64,000 nt of DNA, taken from Syngnathus acus (taxonomy: Eukaryota; Chordata; Actinopteri; Syngnathiformes; Syngnathidae). The position numbers and the translations under genes were made by a program. This document shows positions 11,001-23,200 of the stretch, in pieces. The DNA is taken from positions 2,046,001-2,110,000 of the forward strand of contig NC_051105.1 in assembly GCF_901709675.1 (NCBI RefSeq), written 5' to 3'. Below the pieces are notes generated by a model, which was not told the origin of the DNA, did no database searches, and worked only from the letters and a program-made list of their open reading frames with translations. Every line of letters begins with the position of its first letter. Positions within the stretch are counted from its first letter, which is position 1.

Positions 11001-13738
11001 GGACCAGCGAGGCCGGGCAGATGACCAGGGTGCTTTTGGACGGCACCGCTCGGCAATCTGGATGAAGTCCAATTTATTATGATTTTTTTTGAATAATTTA
11101 CTTTGAATTCCAGTTCCAGGCTATTTGCTGCAAATGATACCAGTTTTTGACAGCCAGCTCTCATGCTTCTCCTCCTCCTCCTCCTCCTCCTTTTTCTTGT
11201 CTTCTCCGTCTTCAGCCTTTGCGTTGATCTTCTGCGCCAATACGAGCGCGATCATGGTGAGCGTTTTCCCCAGGCCCATGTCGTCGGCTGAGGCGACAAA
11301 TGCGACGCGTGTCAAAAACAAATTTCAGTTGAAGATGAAAAGCTTTGGAGTGGCGCACTTTACCCAAAATGCCTCCACACGGATTTTGCTCTTCCCTCCA
11401 GAGCAGCCAGGCTAAACCGCTCCTCTGGTGGGCCAGCAGCGGAACCTTGAGCCCCTTAGGGTCCGGAGCCTCGGCGTCGGGGGCCGGGCAGGACTCTAGC
11501 GACCTGTGCAGATGGTCAATGGCCTCGCTTGTGGCGTTCTTCACCGCCAGCAGACGGTTGTCCGTCATACGGCCGCCGTAGAAGGCCTGGTGTGCTACAA
11601 TGACCACATGAATGAATATTGAGAATATTTTTGTGGCTATCGTCATGCTTTAGAAAAAAAACAACATTCAAATTGATAACATCCTCGGTGAAGCCATTTA
11701 CCTTCAGACATCTGCCTTGGCTGAAGTTGCTGTCTTTGGGCGGGAAGTGCTGGAATGAGGATGGTGGCGCCCGGGCGGCTGGGGGCGTTCTCACCCTGGC
11801 TGCTGGTTGGCCTCTCGTCTGCGGGACTGAGGTTGAGAGACTCCAGCGCCGCCTCCAGCTCTTGAACCTGAGTCCTCAGACGCTCGCCTTTGTCTGGCAG
11901 CGCCGCCACGTTCACCGCTGCCAGGGTGGCCTTGAGCGCATCGTACGACCGATAGCCAAGATAGTTAGTGCCATTATACAACAGTCAGAAAAGTAATGAA
12001 GTTACTTTTTCAAAATAACCGAGGCAACACTGTTCTGGCTCACCTTTTTCTGCTGGAGCTGAGTGGACAGCATCCTGTGCATCCCCCGGGGGTCCCTCAG
12101 TGGAGCTTTCACATTGGAGGCTGGCTGAAAGCCAGAGTAGGAGGTCAGTGGCTTCTGGATGGCGGTCTTTTGAGGGGGTTTTACGGACACCAGCACCACG
12201 TCTTCGTCCTCTTCGTCGTCATCTTGGAACTGGTTGCTTTGACGGTGTCTCCATGGTGCGTCGTCCGACCCTCCTGAAGCAACCGTTTTGTTTTTTGGCG
12301 CAGGCACGGAAGCACTTGCTTTGGACAAACCTCCAGAGGCAACCATCACCTTTTTGAGCACAGATTTGGAGGCACTTGACTCCGATACGGAACTTACGGA
12401 GGCACCCATGTTGCTTTTGATGGCCGTATCACTTTTGGGCACAGAAGTGGAGATTTCTCTTGTTGCACAGTCTTCGGAAGTGGCCATGTCGCTTTTGGGC
12501 ACAGATGTAGTGACGCCGGGGTTGGCCATGTCGCTTTTGGGCTTCGAAGTGCTTGGAGGAGATGTTTTATCGACAGACTTTGTCTTCACCTTCATCCCCA
12601 CTGGAAGATGTTTGGCCCTGTATGTGTCGCCATCTGTGATTGGCCTATCTTGCCCTTCATCTCCTGGACTTTTCTTTGCCATTTCGTCTTTGCTCTTACT
12701 TTCTATTTGCGTCCACTTCGATTCTTGGCCCACTTTTTCTGGAACTTTAAAGGGGTTTCGCACAAGTGGCAGAGAAGCAGCTTGTGCCGTTTTTTCACAC
12801 TTATTCTCTTCGTTCTCCGGCTGTAAAATAATGATGGACATTGACAACATTATCTGTAGTAGTTTTTTTTTTTTTTAACCTTTTCTGCGCATTGGAGTAA
12901 ATGTCAAATAGGGTCTTACCACAGTCCAAGGTACATGTCCACACCATTGCTGCCCAGATTTTCTACCTTCCACACACCTGTAGAACAACCTGAGGAATAA
13001 AGAAAATACAATGTCGTATATGAGTCTGCAAAAACTCATACGTATACATATTTGCGTAGGAAATAAGATTTATATACATAGGCTACTTAGGTTAAAAAAG
13101 AAAAAGTTCAGACTCTGAAATGTCCTTTTTAGGCTGGCACAAGACAATACATTCACTGTTTTACAATATCAGCAAAGCCCTTATTTAGGCCACTCTTAAG
13201 GGGAATCTTTTCTTTCTCAGGATCTGGTGCGACTGCTGTTGATGCTCCCTGACTGGGTTCATGTTCGTAGAAGTCCATTTTTATCTTATTTTGAGCCGCA
13301 CATACTGCACATGCCAGAAAGCACTAATCGCAACTTGAAGTTCGATAGTTACCACCCACCTGCACTGCTGCTGCTGCTGGCGAAAAGATAACGCTTGCAG
13401 CTCGACCATGGAGTCCTCGTGCAGGAGGCAGTGGGAGGCCGAGATACTGAAGGGGAAGGAGGATGCTGTCAACTTCAACTCGTTGTCCAAATAAACTCAC
13501 AAACTGTAGAGACACACTAAACAGACCTGGCCACTTTGCTGAAGTTACAGCCACGCTTGTCCACACACACGTAGAAGCTTTTGCCTTGACTTGGTCCATC
13601 TTTCACCCCTGTCTTCAGCAAACATACGCCACCTGAAAGACAACACAAGAATAATTGTGGGTTAAATAAGAACGTAACAAGAAGCCCGAACCGTTTAATG
13701 TGTACTTTACCGTGGACATCACACGTAACTTTCTCCAT
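8051..13738 (-). CDS. ttf2: Transcription termination factor 2 (SNF2-family ATPase), complete
   Basis: Twenty-one exons: 13711-13738, 13527-13632, 13360-13446, 12920-12989, 12044-12820, 11702-11930, 11364-11594, 11141-11287, 10907-11057, 10723-10825, 10477-10667, 10128-10281, 9970-10061, 9775-9860, 9563-9705, 9323-9490, 8954-9012, 8662-8815, 8451-8533, 8255-8329, 8051-8195. All phases agree, giving 1092 residues. An N-terminal GRF-type zinc finger (CDVHG, GKSFYVC, GCNF) is followed by a disordered acidic region and the two SNF2 lobes: Walker [13 protein letters not shown] box, MTGTPIQNN, then [16 protein letters not shown] and [10 protein letters not shown]. It ends in [10 protein letters not shown], as in vertebrate TTF2. 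TTF2 is a dsDNA-dependent ATPase that releases RNA polymerase II from DNA, notably at mitosis. A Glu-rich insert follows motif I. The exon with end 11702 could be split at 11795, but one continuous exon fits relatives better. Confidence 0.95.
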
Positions 13739-14727
13739 AATTGACTATCTATTCCAACACGGTTCGAAATGAGGTTCTCAATTTTTTATTATTTTTTGTA
13801 TCAACCAATCGGTGTTCGCCAAAAGGGAGTTTCAATGTACGCGTTTCAGTATAAAAGTAATCCTCTTAATTTCAGCTACGTTTGTCGTAACATTTACAGG
13901 ATTAGAAAATCCCAGTTTTAAATGAGTGTTAATGTGATTTCAAATATATTCCATGACTTTCTTTCGTTGAATAAAGATATTTCTAGAACCTATTCTCTTA
14001 TTGTGAAAAAGGGAGTGTACAGAGGCGCTGACAGCTTCCAAGTTTTTTTTTTTTTTTTTTTTAAAGCAAAATAACTCTTTTGTCTGGTTATCTTATCAAA
14101 GTGCTGTATATTACCTCATTAGCTGCACCCCAAACGATACAATATACCCGACATTATGTAGAATAAATTATTTTGAATACAGTGATTCCTTAATGGTGCG
14201 CTTCCCCTTTGAGCCAGCTGATGGCGCTCGCGACTTTGCATTAGTCCTGAAGAAATCTGCCGCTCTTCGCTCTTACAGTCTACGTCACTCTCGCGGTCTT
14301 TGTTTTGACATGGCGGCAAGTTCGTAAAGTTTCCCTTTCTAGTAGTGAATTTTTAAAAGCTCAATTATTTCACGCCGGCGCCTCACTCGTCTGCGTTGAA
14401 GGTAACGCTCACCCGTGTACGTGTGTGTTTTGATCCACTTTCAAGTTTTGATGTATTTTTTAGCGTGCAAGGCGCTGCTGGTCTCTATCTTTCTCCCTGT
14501 TGCCTTTTCTTTTTGCCATTCTCCTAATAGCGATTATGATTCACGTTTAGTTGGATCGGTGTGGATCTAATCCGCCCAGGACCTGCACAATCGGTACCAA
14601 TAATACGATCCTCTCGACATGGAGGTCATGTGAAAACAAAGTGCGGTTAGCTCTAGTCTTTACCTGTCGTCAACAACTGTTGCTCGTATCCTGAATTAAG
14701 GAGAGCCAAGAACGGGGTGGCGACATC
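13739..14727. promoter_or_regulatory. Divergent promoter region of ttf2 and cenpj, with the cenpj 5' UTR
   Basis: The ttf2 and cenpj start codons face away from each other, 989 bp apart. A likely non-coding first exon of cenpj ends at about 14400 (GCGTTGAAG/GTAACG). A YY1-like GACATGGCGGC at 14308 and a CRE-like TACGTCAC at 14281 lie where a start site would be expected. A T tract of about 21 bp lies at 14042-14062. The motif assignments are by eye. Confidence 0.45.
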
Positions 14728-17700
14728 ATGTCCTCTCCCATCGCTGGGCGTCCAGGCTCGTCCTCAGACTTTTTGGCCCGCTGGATACCGAGCAGCACCA
14801 GGGCTGGTGTGATTCTGGACCCCGGGTCTCTACGATACGACTCCCCAGGTACTGCAATGTCCTCAGAGCCGGAAGACTTTGCCCCAATGACCGCTTCGGT
14901 GGACAGCAGCTGCCTGGGCGTGCCCGGGGGAGACATGGAGGCTGACAGGCCGGAGGAGACGTCCAACCGCTCGCAGGTTTCCGTTATGATGAAGCTGGAC
15001 CAGGTAGTCATAATATTAAGTGCACAATTCATTGAAGGTTGTGGAAGAGGGTTTTATCTGTGCATACACATACAAATTGTCAGAATGGTACTACCCGAGG
15101 CTAAAACTTTGATTGACCTGTTTCAAGATTGTTCAAAACTTAAATGAAGTTTTTACACAGTTGCCAAATAAACCTTGAATAAGATCTGCATTTACTCCTG
15201 CAGCTGAGGAGATGGCAGCAGCACTTGCAGGAGCAGCTCAAAGTGGACCAGCTGGACCAGCTCCTTCGCCTTCAAGAAGAGCAGCAGCAGAGGGCTCTGG
15301 GAGTTTCAGGCTCCAGTCCTGAGCCCAACCACTCTAGTCAACACCGGGGACTCCAAAAGAACCACCGCCAAGAGGGAGAAGCACGCGCGCGGCTCCAAAG
15401 CGGTCAAAATGGCATCGAAAGGCACAACGAAGAAGGTGAGAGGTTTTTCTATTCATTCTGTTTGCAACCTTTGTGGACGTGTTCTGAGATTTTCACTTAT
15501 CTGTCTGAGATGTAACCCTCACAGTAACGAAGGCTTCACTGTACAAAAAGTGACGGAAGTAACCCAGAGTGTAGTTTTGTGTCCCGCAGACCCAAAGCAT
15601 GATGATGACCTTCCCAAACCAAGCACAAATAGCCACAACACGCAGAACAGCGAAAGAAAAGATCATCACATGCCACTAGACAGGTAAGATGATAGTGGTT
15701 TTCTTTTGTTCTTTTTCAGAACGTGTGTCTCTGCTTGTCTATTTGCTGTGTGCATTTGTGTCGGTATATCTTTGTCTGTATGTGTCCATTTGTGTCTGTC
15801 TCTAGGCCGATCCAGACAGGCAAGCAGACGTTTGAGGAGTTGTTGGAGGAGCAGCTGAAGTTGGAGAAGCAGAGGTTGAATTATACCCAGCAACCGCAGG
15901 TCAGACAAGTGTTCCTATTGAGACAAACATCGTCTGTCAGATACCACAAAGTGGAACATTGTGATGGAAGTGGAAATATGTCTCGTTATTTTGACAGAAT
16001 CCAGAAGGAGGCCTGTCGGCGGCGCCCCCTAAAAGGACTTTTCTGAGGCGAGGTGAGGGCTTGTCTCGATTTACCAACAAGGGCTCTCTTCCCAAAAAGG
16101 ACTCAAACAAGGCTCGCAAACAGTCAAGCCAGGCCAGAGTCGATGCCCACAACAACTGTGAGAAAGCGACCGTCCAGCGGCTTCCCGTCCAACGCAAAAC
16201 CGCCACTTTGAACACAGACAACCGCCCGAGAGAAGAAAGGGACCGAAGGGTCGAGATTAAAGAAACGCGGACCAAATTGTTGGAATGCCACCAGAGACAA
16301 AACACAGGCGGGGAGGTGAGAAGAAACAAGGTGGCGGAGGACAGTCGCCCTGCAACAAAGCAGGCTGGCGTGCAGGCGGAGTCGCCCGACGTCCCACGAG
16401 AATCACCAGATACGTCATTGATGGAAAAGCGCCGTTGGGAGTGCAAGCGCAATCTGGAGAGCATGGAGCTGGGAGAGTTTGAGCTACTGGAGCAAGCTGC
16501 AGAAGAGTTCTCCTTCTCATCTAACTCCTCCTTCGTCAGCAAGGTGACAATTGGTGTGCATTTGGACTTTCGAAGTTCTACTTGTCTAATTGTCATGTTT
16601 GTTTTTTTGGGATCCGCAGATTCTGGAGATGGACCGCGAGAAGCGGAAGCTTCTTGGTGTGGCTGGGCTTCACCACAGACGACTCTCATCCACACCCATC
16701 AAGTCACCAGCGGCCAGAGAGCAAAAGCGCAGCCCCGAAATTAACGTCGTGACGAGCCATGACAACGATGAAATGGAGGTGGAGGACTCTTCATCAAAGG
16801 CCAACACTGATCTTAAAGAGCCCGAAAGGGCAGTCACGCCGTCCGGTTCCTCCCGCTGCAATGATTTCCCCGCCCCGTCGGAGCTGCCATACGACAAGCG
16901 CTCTTACCAGGATGACAACGACGACGAGAGCGAAGACACGCTCAGCAGTATCGGCAACAACGATGACAACGAAAGCGACTGCTCCACGCTGGAGGACGAC
17001 AAAGACGCGGCAGCAGGCCAAGTAATTTTTGACGACGACAACACGTGGAACGAAATGGACGACACAGCGGTCGGCGTCGAACCCGTTCCCACGGAACCGA
17101 CCCATCCGGAGTCACAAGCTGCCACTACTCTGCCTCCTCCTCCAAAACTCATGATGAAACTGTTCCCTGCGCTCAAGCCAAAAACTCAAAATGCATTGCT
17201 TCCTCCGCCTGAAGTTATCTCACCTTCGCCACCTCAAAAGGCAGACAACAAGGAAGGTGAGCAGCTCGCGCATTGAGAAAAAGCACAACAGAAAATGGAC
17301 AATAAAAGTGTGTGTCTTTGCTATCAAAGGGCCGCAGATACAGTCCACACAGTTGAGGGAGCGACTGGTGGAGCTGGAGATCGAAATTGAGCGGTTCAAG
17401 AAGGAGAACGCGGCGCTGGCCAAGCTCCAACAGGAGAACGAGAGGAACCGGGACAAACTCAGGTTGTGGGATCCTAAGCGATGACCACGTCCCCCTATCC
17501 TTGTGGCTCTATTAACACTTTGGGTTTTCCAGGAAGGAGCGGCTGGCGTGGGAGCAGCAGCGAGCTGAGCAGTTGGCTCAATTTGAGGAGTACAAGAGGG
17601 AAGAAAGCGGCAAGCTCCTGCGAGAACGCAAACTTTTTGAGAAACACGCTTCAGCCGCCCGAGCAGTGCCCGACAAAAAGGAACGTGAGGAAATACAGGT

Positions 17701-19779
17701 ACACATGAATTTAACCATTCTTGGATGCAAAGGTGTTGGTGAGCCAATAAAAAAAAGTCAACTGGTGCCTTCGGAGTTGTGTGTTGTTCCGAAAAAATGG
17801 AATTGAACGTCATGTCATTTTGTACCTTGAGGCTCTGAAGCAGCAGCTCAGTTCCCTCCAGGAGGACCTGAGGAAGAAGGACAGTCGCTGGTCAGCCACT
17901 CATCATCGCCTCCGCCAGCAGATCGAATCGCTCCGACAGGAGAACAACGAGCTGAAAGACGAGGTTAATGCCAGACCACCCTCAAAAAGCTTTTCCAAAT
18001 CTTAGGCTTGATTCTGTCTTTTAAAAGTGCTTCTCAATCTTATCTCTTGAGGTGCGCATGCTGGAAAAACTTCGTCTGAGCGCCTTGAAGAACTCCGTAG
18101 ACGCTGGAAAAAACGTCAAACGTGCGCCTTCAGTTAGCAAAGGAGTCACATTTGCCGTGAGTACTATGTCCATTAGGAAAAGTTACTATGAAGCACCTGA
18201 ATCGTGCAAAATACGTTTTATTTCCCCTCCTTCAGGATCCCCTGGACTCTCGGAGTGTCAGCCCTTCACACGGCAGCACTGCAGCGCCCCCCAGAGGCAA
18301 CGTCACTGAACATGCGGGTAAAGGTGCCTTGAAAAGACTCGAATGTTCTGACCATAAAGCGTAATGGTGGCCCTGACGATATTGTACCCCAACAGGAATG
18401 AAGAGCAGCTTGAAAAAGCCAGCCGAATCCTCCACCTCCTCGTCACATGAAGAAATGTCAGAGGAAAAGCAAATGACTGCCAAAGAGAAATCTCCAAACG
18501 AACAACATTCTGAGAGCTCCTCGCCCGTAAGAGATGGCACTCTGAAAGTCTCGGGTTTTTTGATTTGTAAAGTTCAAGCTAATAACGATAATGATACTTT
18601 GTGATTCATTCAGATTGTAAGCGAGTCAAATGAAGAAGAGAGAAGTGAGAATCTGTTCTGTGAATCTGTTCAGGAAGTTATCACTCATCCGGACGGCAAG
18701 GTAAGACAAAACCTGACTGACACACTATGGATTCACAACAATTCGAGTCGTCTTTACAACAAAGAGAAAAAGCAGCAATCATTTATGACTGGCTGTGTTT
18801 CAGGTGGAGAAGGTCCTAGCTGGTGGCGATCGTGTCATCGTGTACCCCAATGGGACCACAAAGGAGGTGTCATGTGACGGCGTGACAGTCAAAGTGACTT
18901 TCTTCAATGGTGACACCAAAGAAGTGATGGCTGACCACAGGGTGGTGAGTGCAGCCCACTTGGGACACCTGACTGACATCTAGTTTGAGCTCCTGAACAA
19001 GTTGTCCTCCGGTCCCCAGTTGTACTACTACGCTAACACCAGGACGACACACGTCACATATCCTGACGGCTTGGAGGTCCTGCACTTCCCCAACAACCAG
19101 ACAGGTCAGCCCGTCATCAGAAAATAATACTGTATATGGTTTTCTAGCTCGATTATGTTCAAGGTGGCATCCATTTTGGGTTTGCAGAGAAACACTTCCC
19201 AGACGGCCGTAAGGAAATCACATTTGCAGACCAGACAGTGAAAATTCTCTTCCCAGACGGCAGTGAGGAGAGTGTCATGATGGACGGAACAGTCGTACAA
19301 CTCAAAACGTACCACAAAATTACTGATTGATCAGAAAACATATAAAAATGACAACATTAGACGCTGTAAAACTTTGACTTTACCTATTATAATTCCTTTT
19401 AAAAGACTTGATTATTGTGGAAGTGATACTTTATTTCCATCAAATTGTATTTTTTTCTATGTGCATTGAAAATGTATTCATGTCTAATTGCTACTCTTCC
19501 TGTAAAATTCTACATATATTTAGATCAAAGTGAAAACTAGGCAAAGCGTGCACTTTGGCCACTTATGACGTCTCGGTGGTCAACAGGGACGGCACCAAGG
19601 AGATCCATTTCAACACGGGACAGAAGGAGGTGCACACGGCTGACTACAAAAGGCGAGAGTACCCCGACGGCACGGTCAAGACCGTCTACGCCGACGGACG
19701 GCAGGAGACGCGATATCCCGGAGGACGACTACGCGTCAAAGACAAGCACGGAAACGTGTTGACGGACGAGCGGCGCTAA
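14728..19779 (+). CDS. cenpj: Centromere protein J / CPAP (centriole assembly), complete
   Basis: Seventeen exons: 14728-15003, 15204-15435, 15590-15683, 15806-15899, 15998-16543, 16620-17256, 17330-17462, 17533-17698, 17832-17963, 18052-18156, 18236-18317, 18396-18526, 18614-18700, 18804-18944, 19020-19104, 19188-19308, 19587-19779. Phases agree throughout, giving 1084 residues. Conserved pieces include [36 protein letters not shown], a central coiled coil (exons 7-10) and the C-terminal TCP10/G-box domain, an antiparallel sheet of repeated YPDG/FPDG turns (exons 13-17) that binds STIL. CPAP controls centriole length and procentriole assembly and binds tubulin. It is shorter than the human protein (about 1340 residues), mostly in the disordered N-terminal half. 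The last exon follows a short intron with acceptor GTCAACAG; without that splice the frame stops at 19330. Confidence 0.94.
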
Positions 19780-20080
19780 ACCTGCCACGCGTATTGATCT
19801 CGATCAAAACCAGTCGCAAGGAAGCTTTCTATTTATTACCTCCGGTTTGGAAACCCACCTCGAAGCGTTACAGCTATGGTGATAAGAAAAAATGTTCCCT
19901 CAGCACTATGCTGACTTCTAAAATGTGTGACTCTAAAATTGCCAAAAAGCAAAGCCATTATTTTTGTATTTGTACATTTGTATTTCTCTTTGTTTTAAAC
20001 AATTACCATAAATGAATCCTGCTTGCTTACTTGATGTGTACAAAAACAAAAGCTAGGATAAACTGACGAACAACACACTT

Positions 20081-20086
20081 TAATGA
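20081..20086 (-). terminator. rnf17: Possible rnf17 poly(A) signal (ATTAAA)
   Basis: TTTAAT on the plus strand reads ATTAAA on the minus strand, 134 bp past the rnf17 stop. A canonical AATAAA (minus) is further on at 19837-19832. Either choice makes the rnf17 and cenpj 3' ends adjacent or overlapping. Confidence 0.4.
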
Positions 20087-20092
20087 CATTGA

Positions 20093-20098
20093 AATAAA
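20093..20098 (+). terminator. cenpj: cenpj poly(A) signal
   Basis: AATAAA lies 314 bp after the cenpj stop codon and before the rnf17 stop on the other strand. It is the first canonical plus-strand signal after the gene. Confidence 0.6.
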
Positions 20099-20219
20099 CA
20101 AAGTGGCAACTTAAAAGGACTCTTGAGAACGTGATAACAAGAGTCAAACTACTTTTTCCCTTGGCGAACGCATGACAGCTTGAAGGTAAAACATAAACCA
20201 AACCATGTGTGGCGGACCT

Positions 20220-23200
20220 TCAGTCAAGTTGTGCCAAGCCGCTGGCCAGCAGAGGCAAGAAAACTGCCTGTCCCTCCTGGTTGTACAGCAACACGGACGG
20301 CTCAGTGGACGCGTCATCATACTGGATGGATAGACAAGGCAGTTTCTTATTAGAGCACAACTTTTTCAACACTCAAGCAGATGAACATAAAACAACATAC
20401 CTCCATTTAACACTATCTCCCTTTAATCACCTTATTCCACAAAAATGCTAAGATTTCCTAATGGCCACTTTATTCTATTGAAACGATTCCAAATTTGAGC
20501 CTCTGATGAACTAGAGTGGGCCCACTCCGGTTCCTTCCCATCAAATTGTGACTCGACGGCAGCAAAATGCAAAACGGCCTACCTTAAACTCTGCTATGAT
20601 GTCTCCGTGCAGCAGGTGGATCATGGCCTGTGTGGCCTTGACACTCCACTCCGGGCAGTAGGGCAGCACCTGGCCCTCCGTTTGTATGTTGGGAGCCTTG
20701 AAGCCCGCCACGTGCACCTTCAACGCCTGCAACGGGAAGCGCAGCAGCTCGGCCGGCATCTGCCGCAACCTGGAGTGAAAAACGGAACTTGGCTGAGCCC
20801 ACTGTCGGTCAAGGGTGTTGCGATGCAATCGTACAAGTTGCTGGGCACGGTGTCGTTGGAGCCAAAGTCCATGTGTTGGATGAGGATCCGGACTGGTTCG
20901 GCGCTGATGATTTCCAGTATCTTGGCTCGGTAGTAGTTGCCGTCGCTGTACTCCGCCAGGCATGGGCCGCCTGATAAGGGTTGCAATTTATAACAGGCTT
21001 TCAAAGTAGAGTTAGGTTTGCTGAGCCTTTTCAATGTTACCAAGAGGGAAGCTGGTAAGCGGCAGAAGACTGAGAACATCAGCATTAATCCGTGTCATGC
21101 ACTCTTGCAGTGTTTCCCCGTCCACCGTTTCGTGGGCCATGTCCTCGCAAAACAGAAAGACCTGCACCAGCGACATGTGACGTGATGAATACGTTTATGG
21201 ATATGTACCGGTAGGTTCCATAATTTCATCGCAATTACCTTGTTGGGAGTCTGCAGGTGCCTCACGTGGACGTTCAAATGCTCACCCACCTCGGGCAAAT
21301 CGGGCTTCGTGAAGGGGCCCAACATCACTTCCCGTGGGCCAAGCAGACCCTAAGACAAAGTAGCACAATTTGAAATCTGAGTCCGTATCAGTTGCTCTCA
21401 AATGTTTGATACCAAGTACCGAGAAAGAAGAAAAAAACAATTACTACTGGTGGTATTCTAGGCACACTTTGAGAATCACGGATCTACCCAGAATCAGTCA
21501 GAGTACCTCTGTGTCGATGTCCCAGATGTCCAAAATGGGCACAGGAGGCAGAGGAGGTGCCTGCAAAAAACAATACAAATAAAACTTGCATGACTTGTAC
21601 ATGGCTAAACACGAGATAAAGGAAGTTTCTTAAAACTGAAACAAGGTTGTAAATGATGCTCAAACAAGAAGCAATTTTTTCCCCATGAAAAAGTAATACC
21701 ATAGCTATGAAAACAAGGCTACAAAAGCGCAATTTGACATCAAAATAGCAGTTTCCATGGAAACACAATCATTTGCCATACCGGTGGTGTGGTCTGGTCA
21801 AACAGGGCGTGTTTGTGGTGGCACAAGATGGTGCTGAGGCTCAGTCCATCCAAGAAGATTTCAACCGTGAGTGGTTGCCTGGGGTCAGTCGGCAGCATCT
21901 AAAATACACACATTTACATAGCTTTGTTTGTCTGGGCGTGTATGCGTGCGTGCGTGTGTGTACCAAGACGTTGACGTCCACACGGCGATCCAAGAGCATC
22001 TCGTTGAGAAGTTCTATGGCATCCTGATGCCAAATCCTGCCGATCTGAGGACAAGAACACCACCACTCTGTCTTCAGCAGTATTGCATGGACATACCCAA
22101 TGTTTGGTCTCACAGGGTTGGTGGCGTGGAGCTGACAGGCCACGCAGAGTTGCGGTATGTCTTCGCACAGTAGGCGGGGGTACACGTGGACGACCGGAAT
22201 GTTCTCCACCAGGCCGTAGTCCACGTATTGGACCTGCAACCACCATAATGGTTCTTTCATAGTCATCATTGTAGATTTATCTGAGTCAGTCAGTTTGGTT
22301 TGTATTCTGTATTTCAGGACCAGCAGGGGGAGACAAAGAAAACCCACCTTGACATGTCCTCCCAAGACCTCCAGCAGCTGGCCCCGGTACCACAGCATGT
22401 CGGGTCCAATGACAGAGCATCCCTTTACAGTCTTCCAGGTGTACAGCTTCTGATTGGGCAGCGTCTTCATTCTCTGATGGATCTTCTTCTTTAGATTCTC
22501 CAAATGACATTCTGAAGAGAAGCAACCTCCAGTGAATCCAATCTCCTTCAAGTTCTCACCAGATAAATTGTTTGCGTTACCTGCAGTGTCAGTTCTGGCA
22601 TAGATGAGTCCGTCCTCACTGACGGCAGAAATGGTCATGTGGTTGTGGCCCAGTTGTGGAAGCTCTGGTGTTTTATACAGATCTGTTTGCACCTACGCAC
22701 AAAAAAAAAAAAAAAACATCATTCACTTCCATGTGAATTTTGGGTGGCTGATTGGGGTCGAGCACCTTCTCAACGGCCCTGATTGTGCGGGGGGCGGGTC
22801 TGGGGAAATGAAGTTTTGAAATGTACGCCGGCAACGGAGGAGCTGCCTGTGTAGGAGTCTCGGCTTGTATGTTGGCGTCACAAGAATGAGCATCAGTTTC
22901 ATTTGGCTTTTCGGGAGGAACAGAGAGCTCACTGCAAAACAAAAACAGAGAATACTGGCTTTGTAATATTCAACACCTGTAAAAGTCTTGAAACCCTTCT
23001 GTGCATATGTTGGAACAACAACTCACACGGGCTTCCTCTCCCTGAGGGCGAGACCCTCGTAGGCCAGATAGTCGGAGACATTGACGAACTCTCCAGTCTT
23101 GTTGGTACACATCAATGTGACGGCTACAGGACGCTCATCCGTCAGCTCCTGGCAACGTCAGAATACGTTAGAGCAAGTACAGGTGTCAGAGGAAGAACGT

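Noticed and set aside
12288-12878. 196-codon plus-strand open frame
   Set aside because: Antisense to ttf2 exon 5; no splice or family support.
15937-16695. 252-codon minus-strand open frame
   Set aside because: Antisense to cenpj exons 5-6; it crosses their intron and matches no family.
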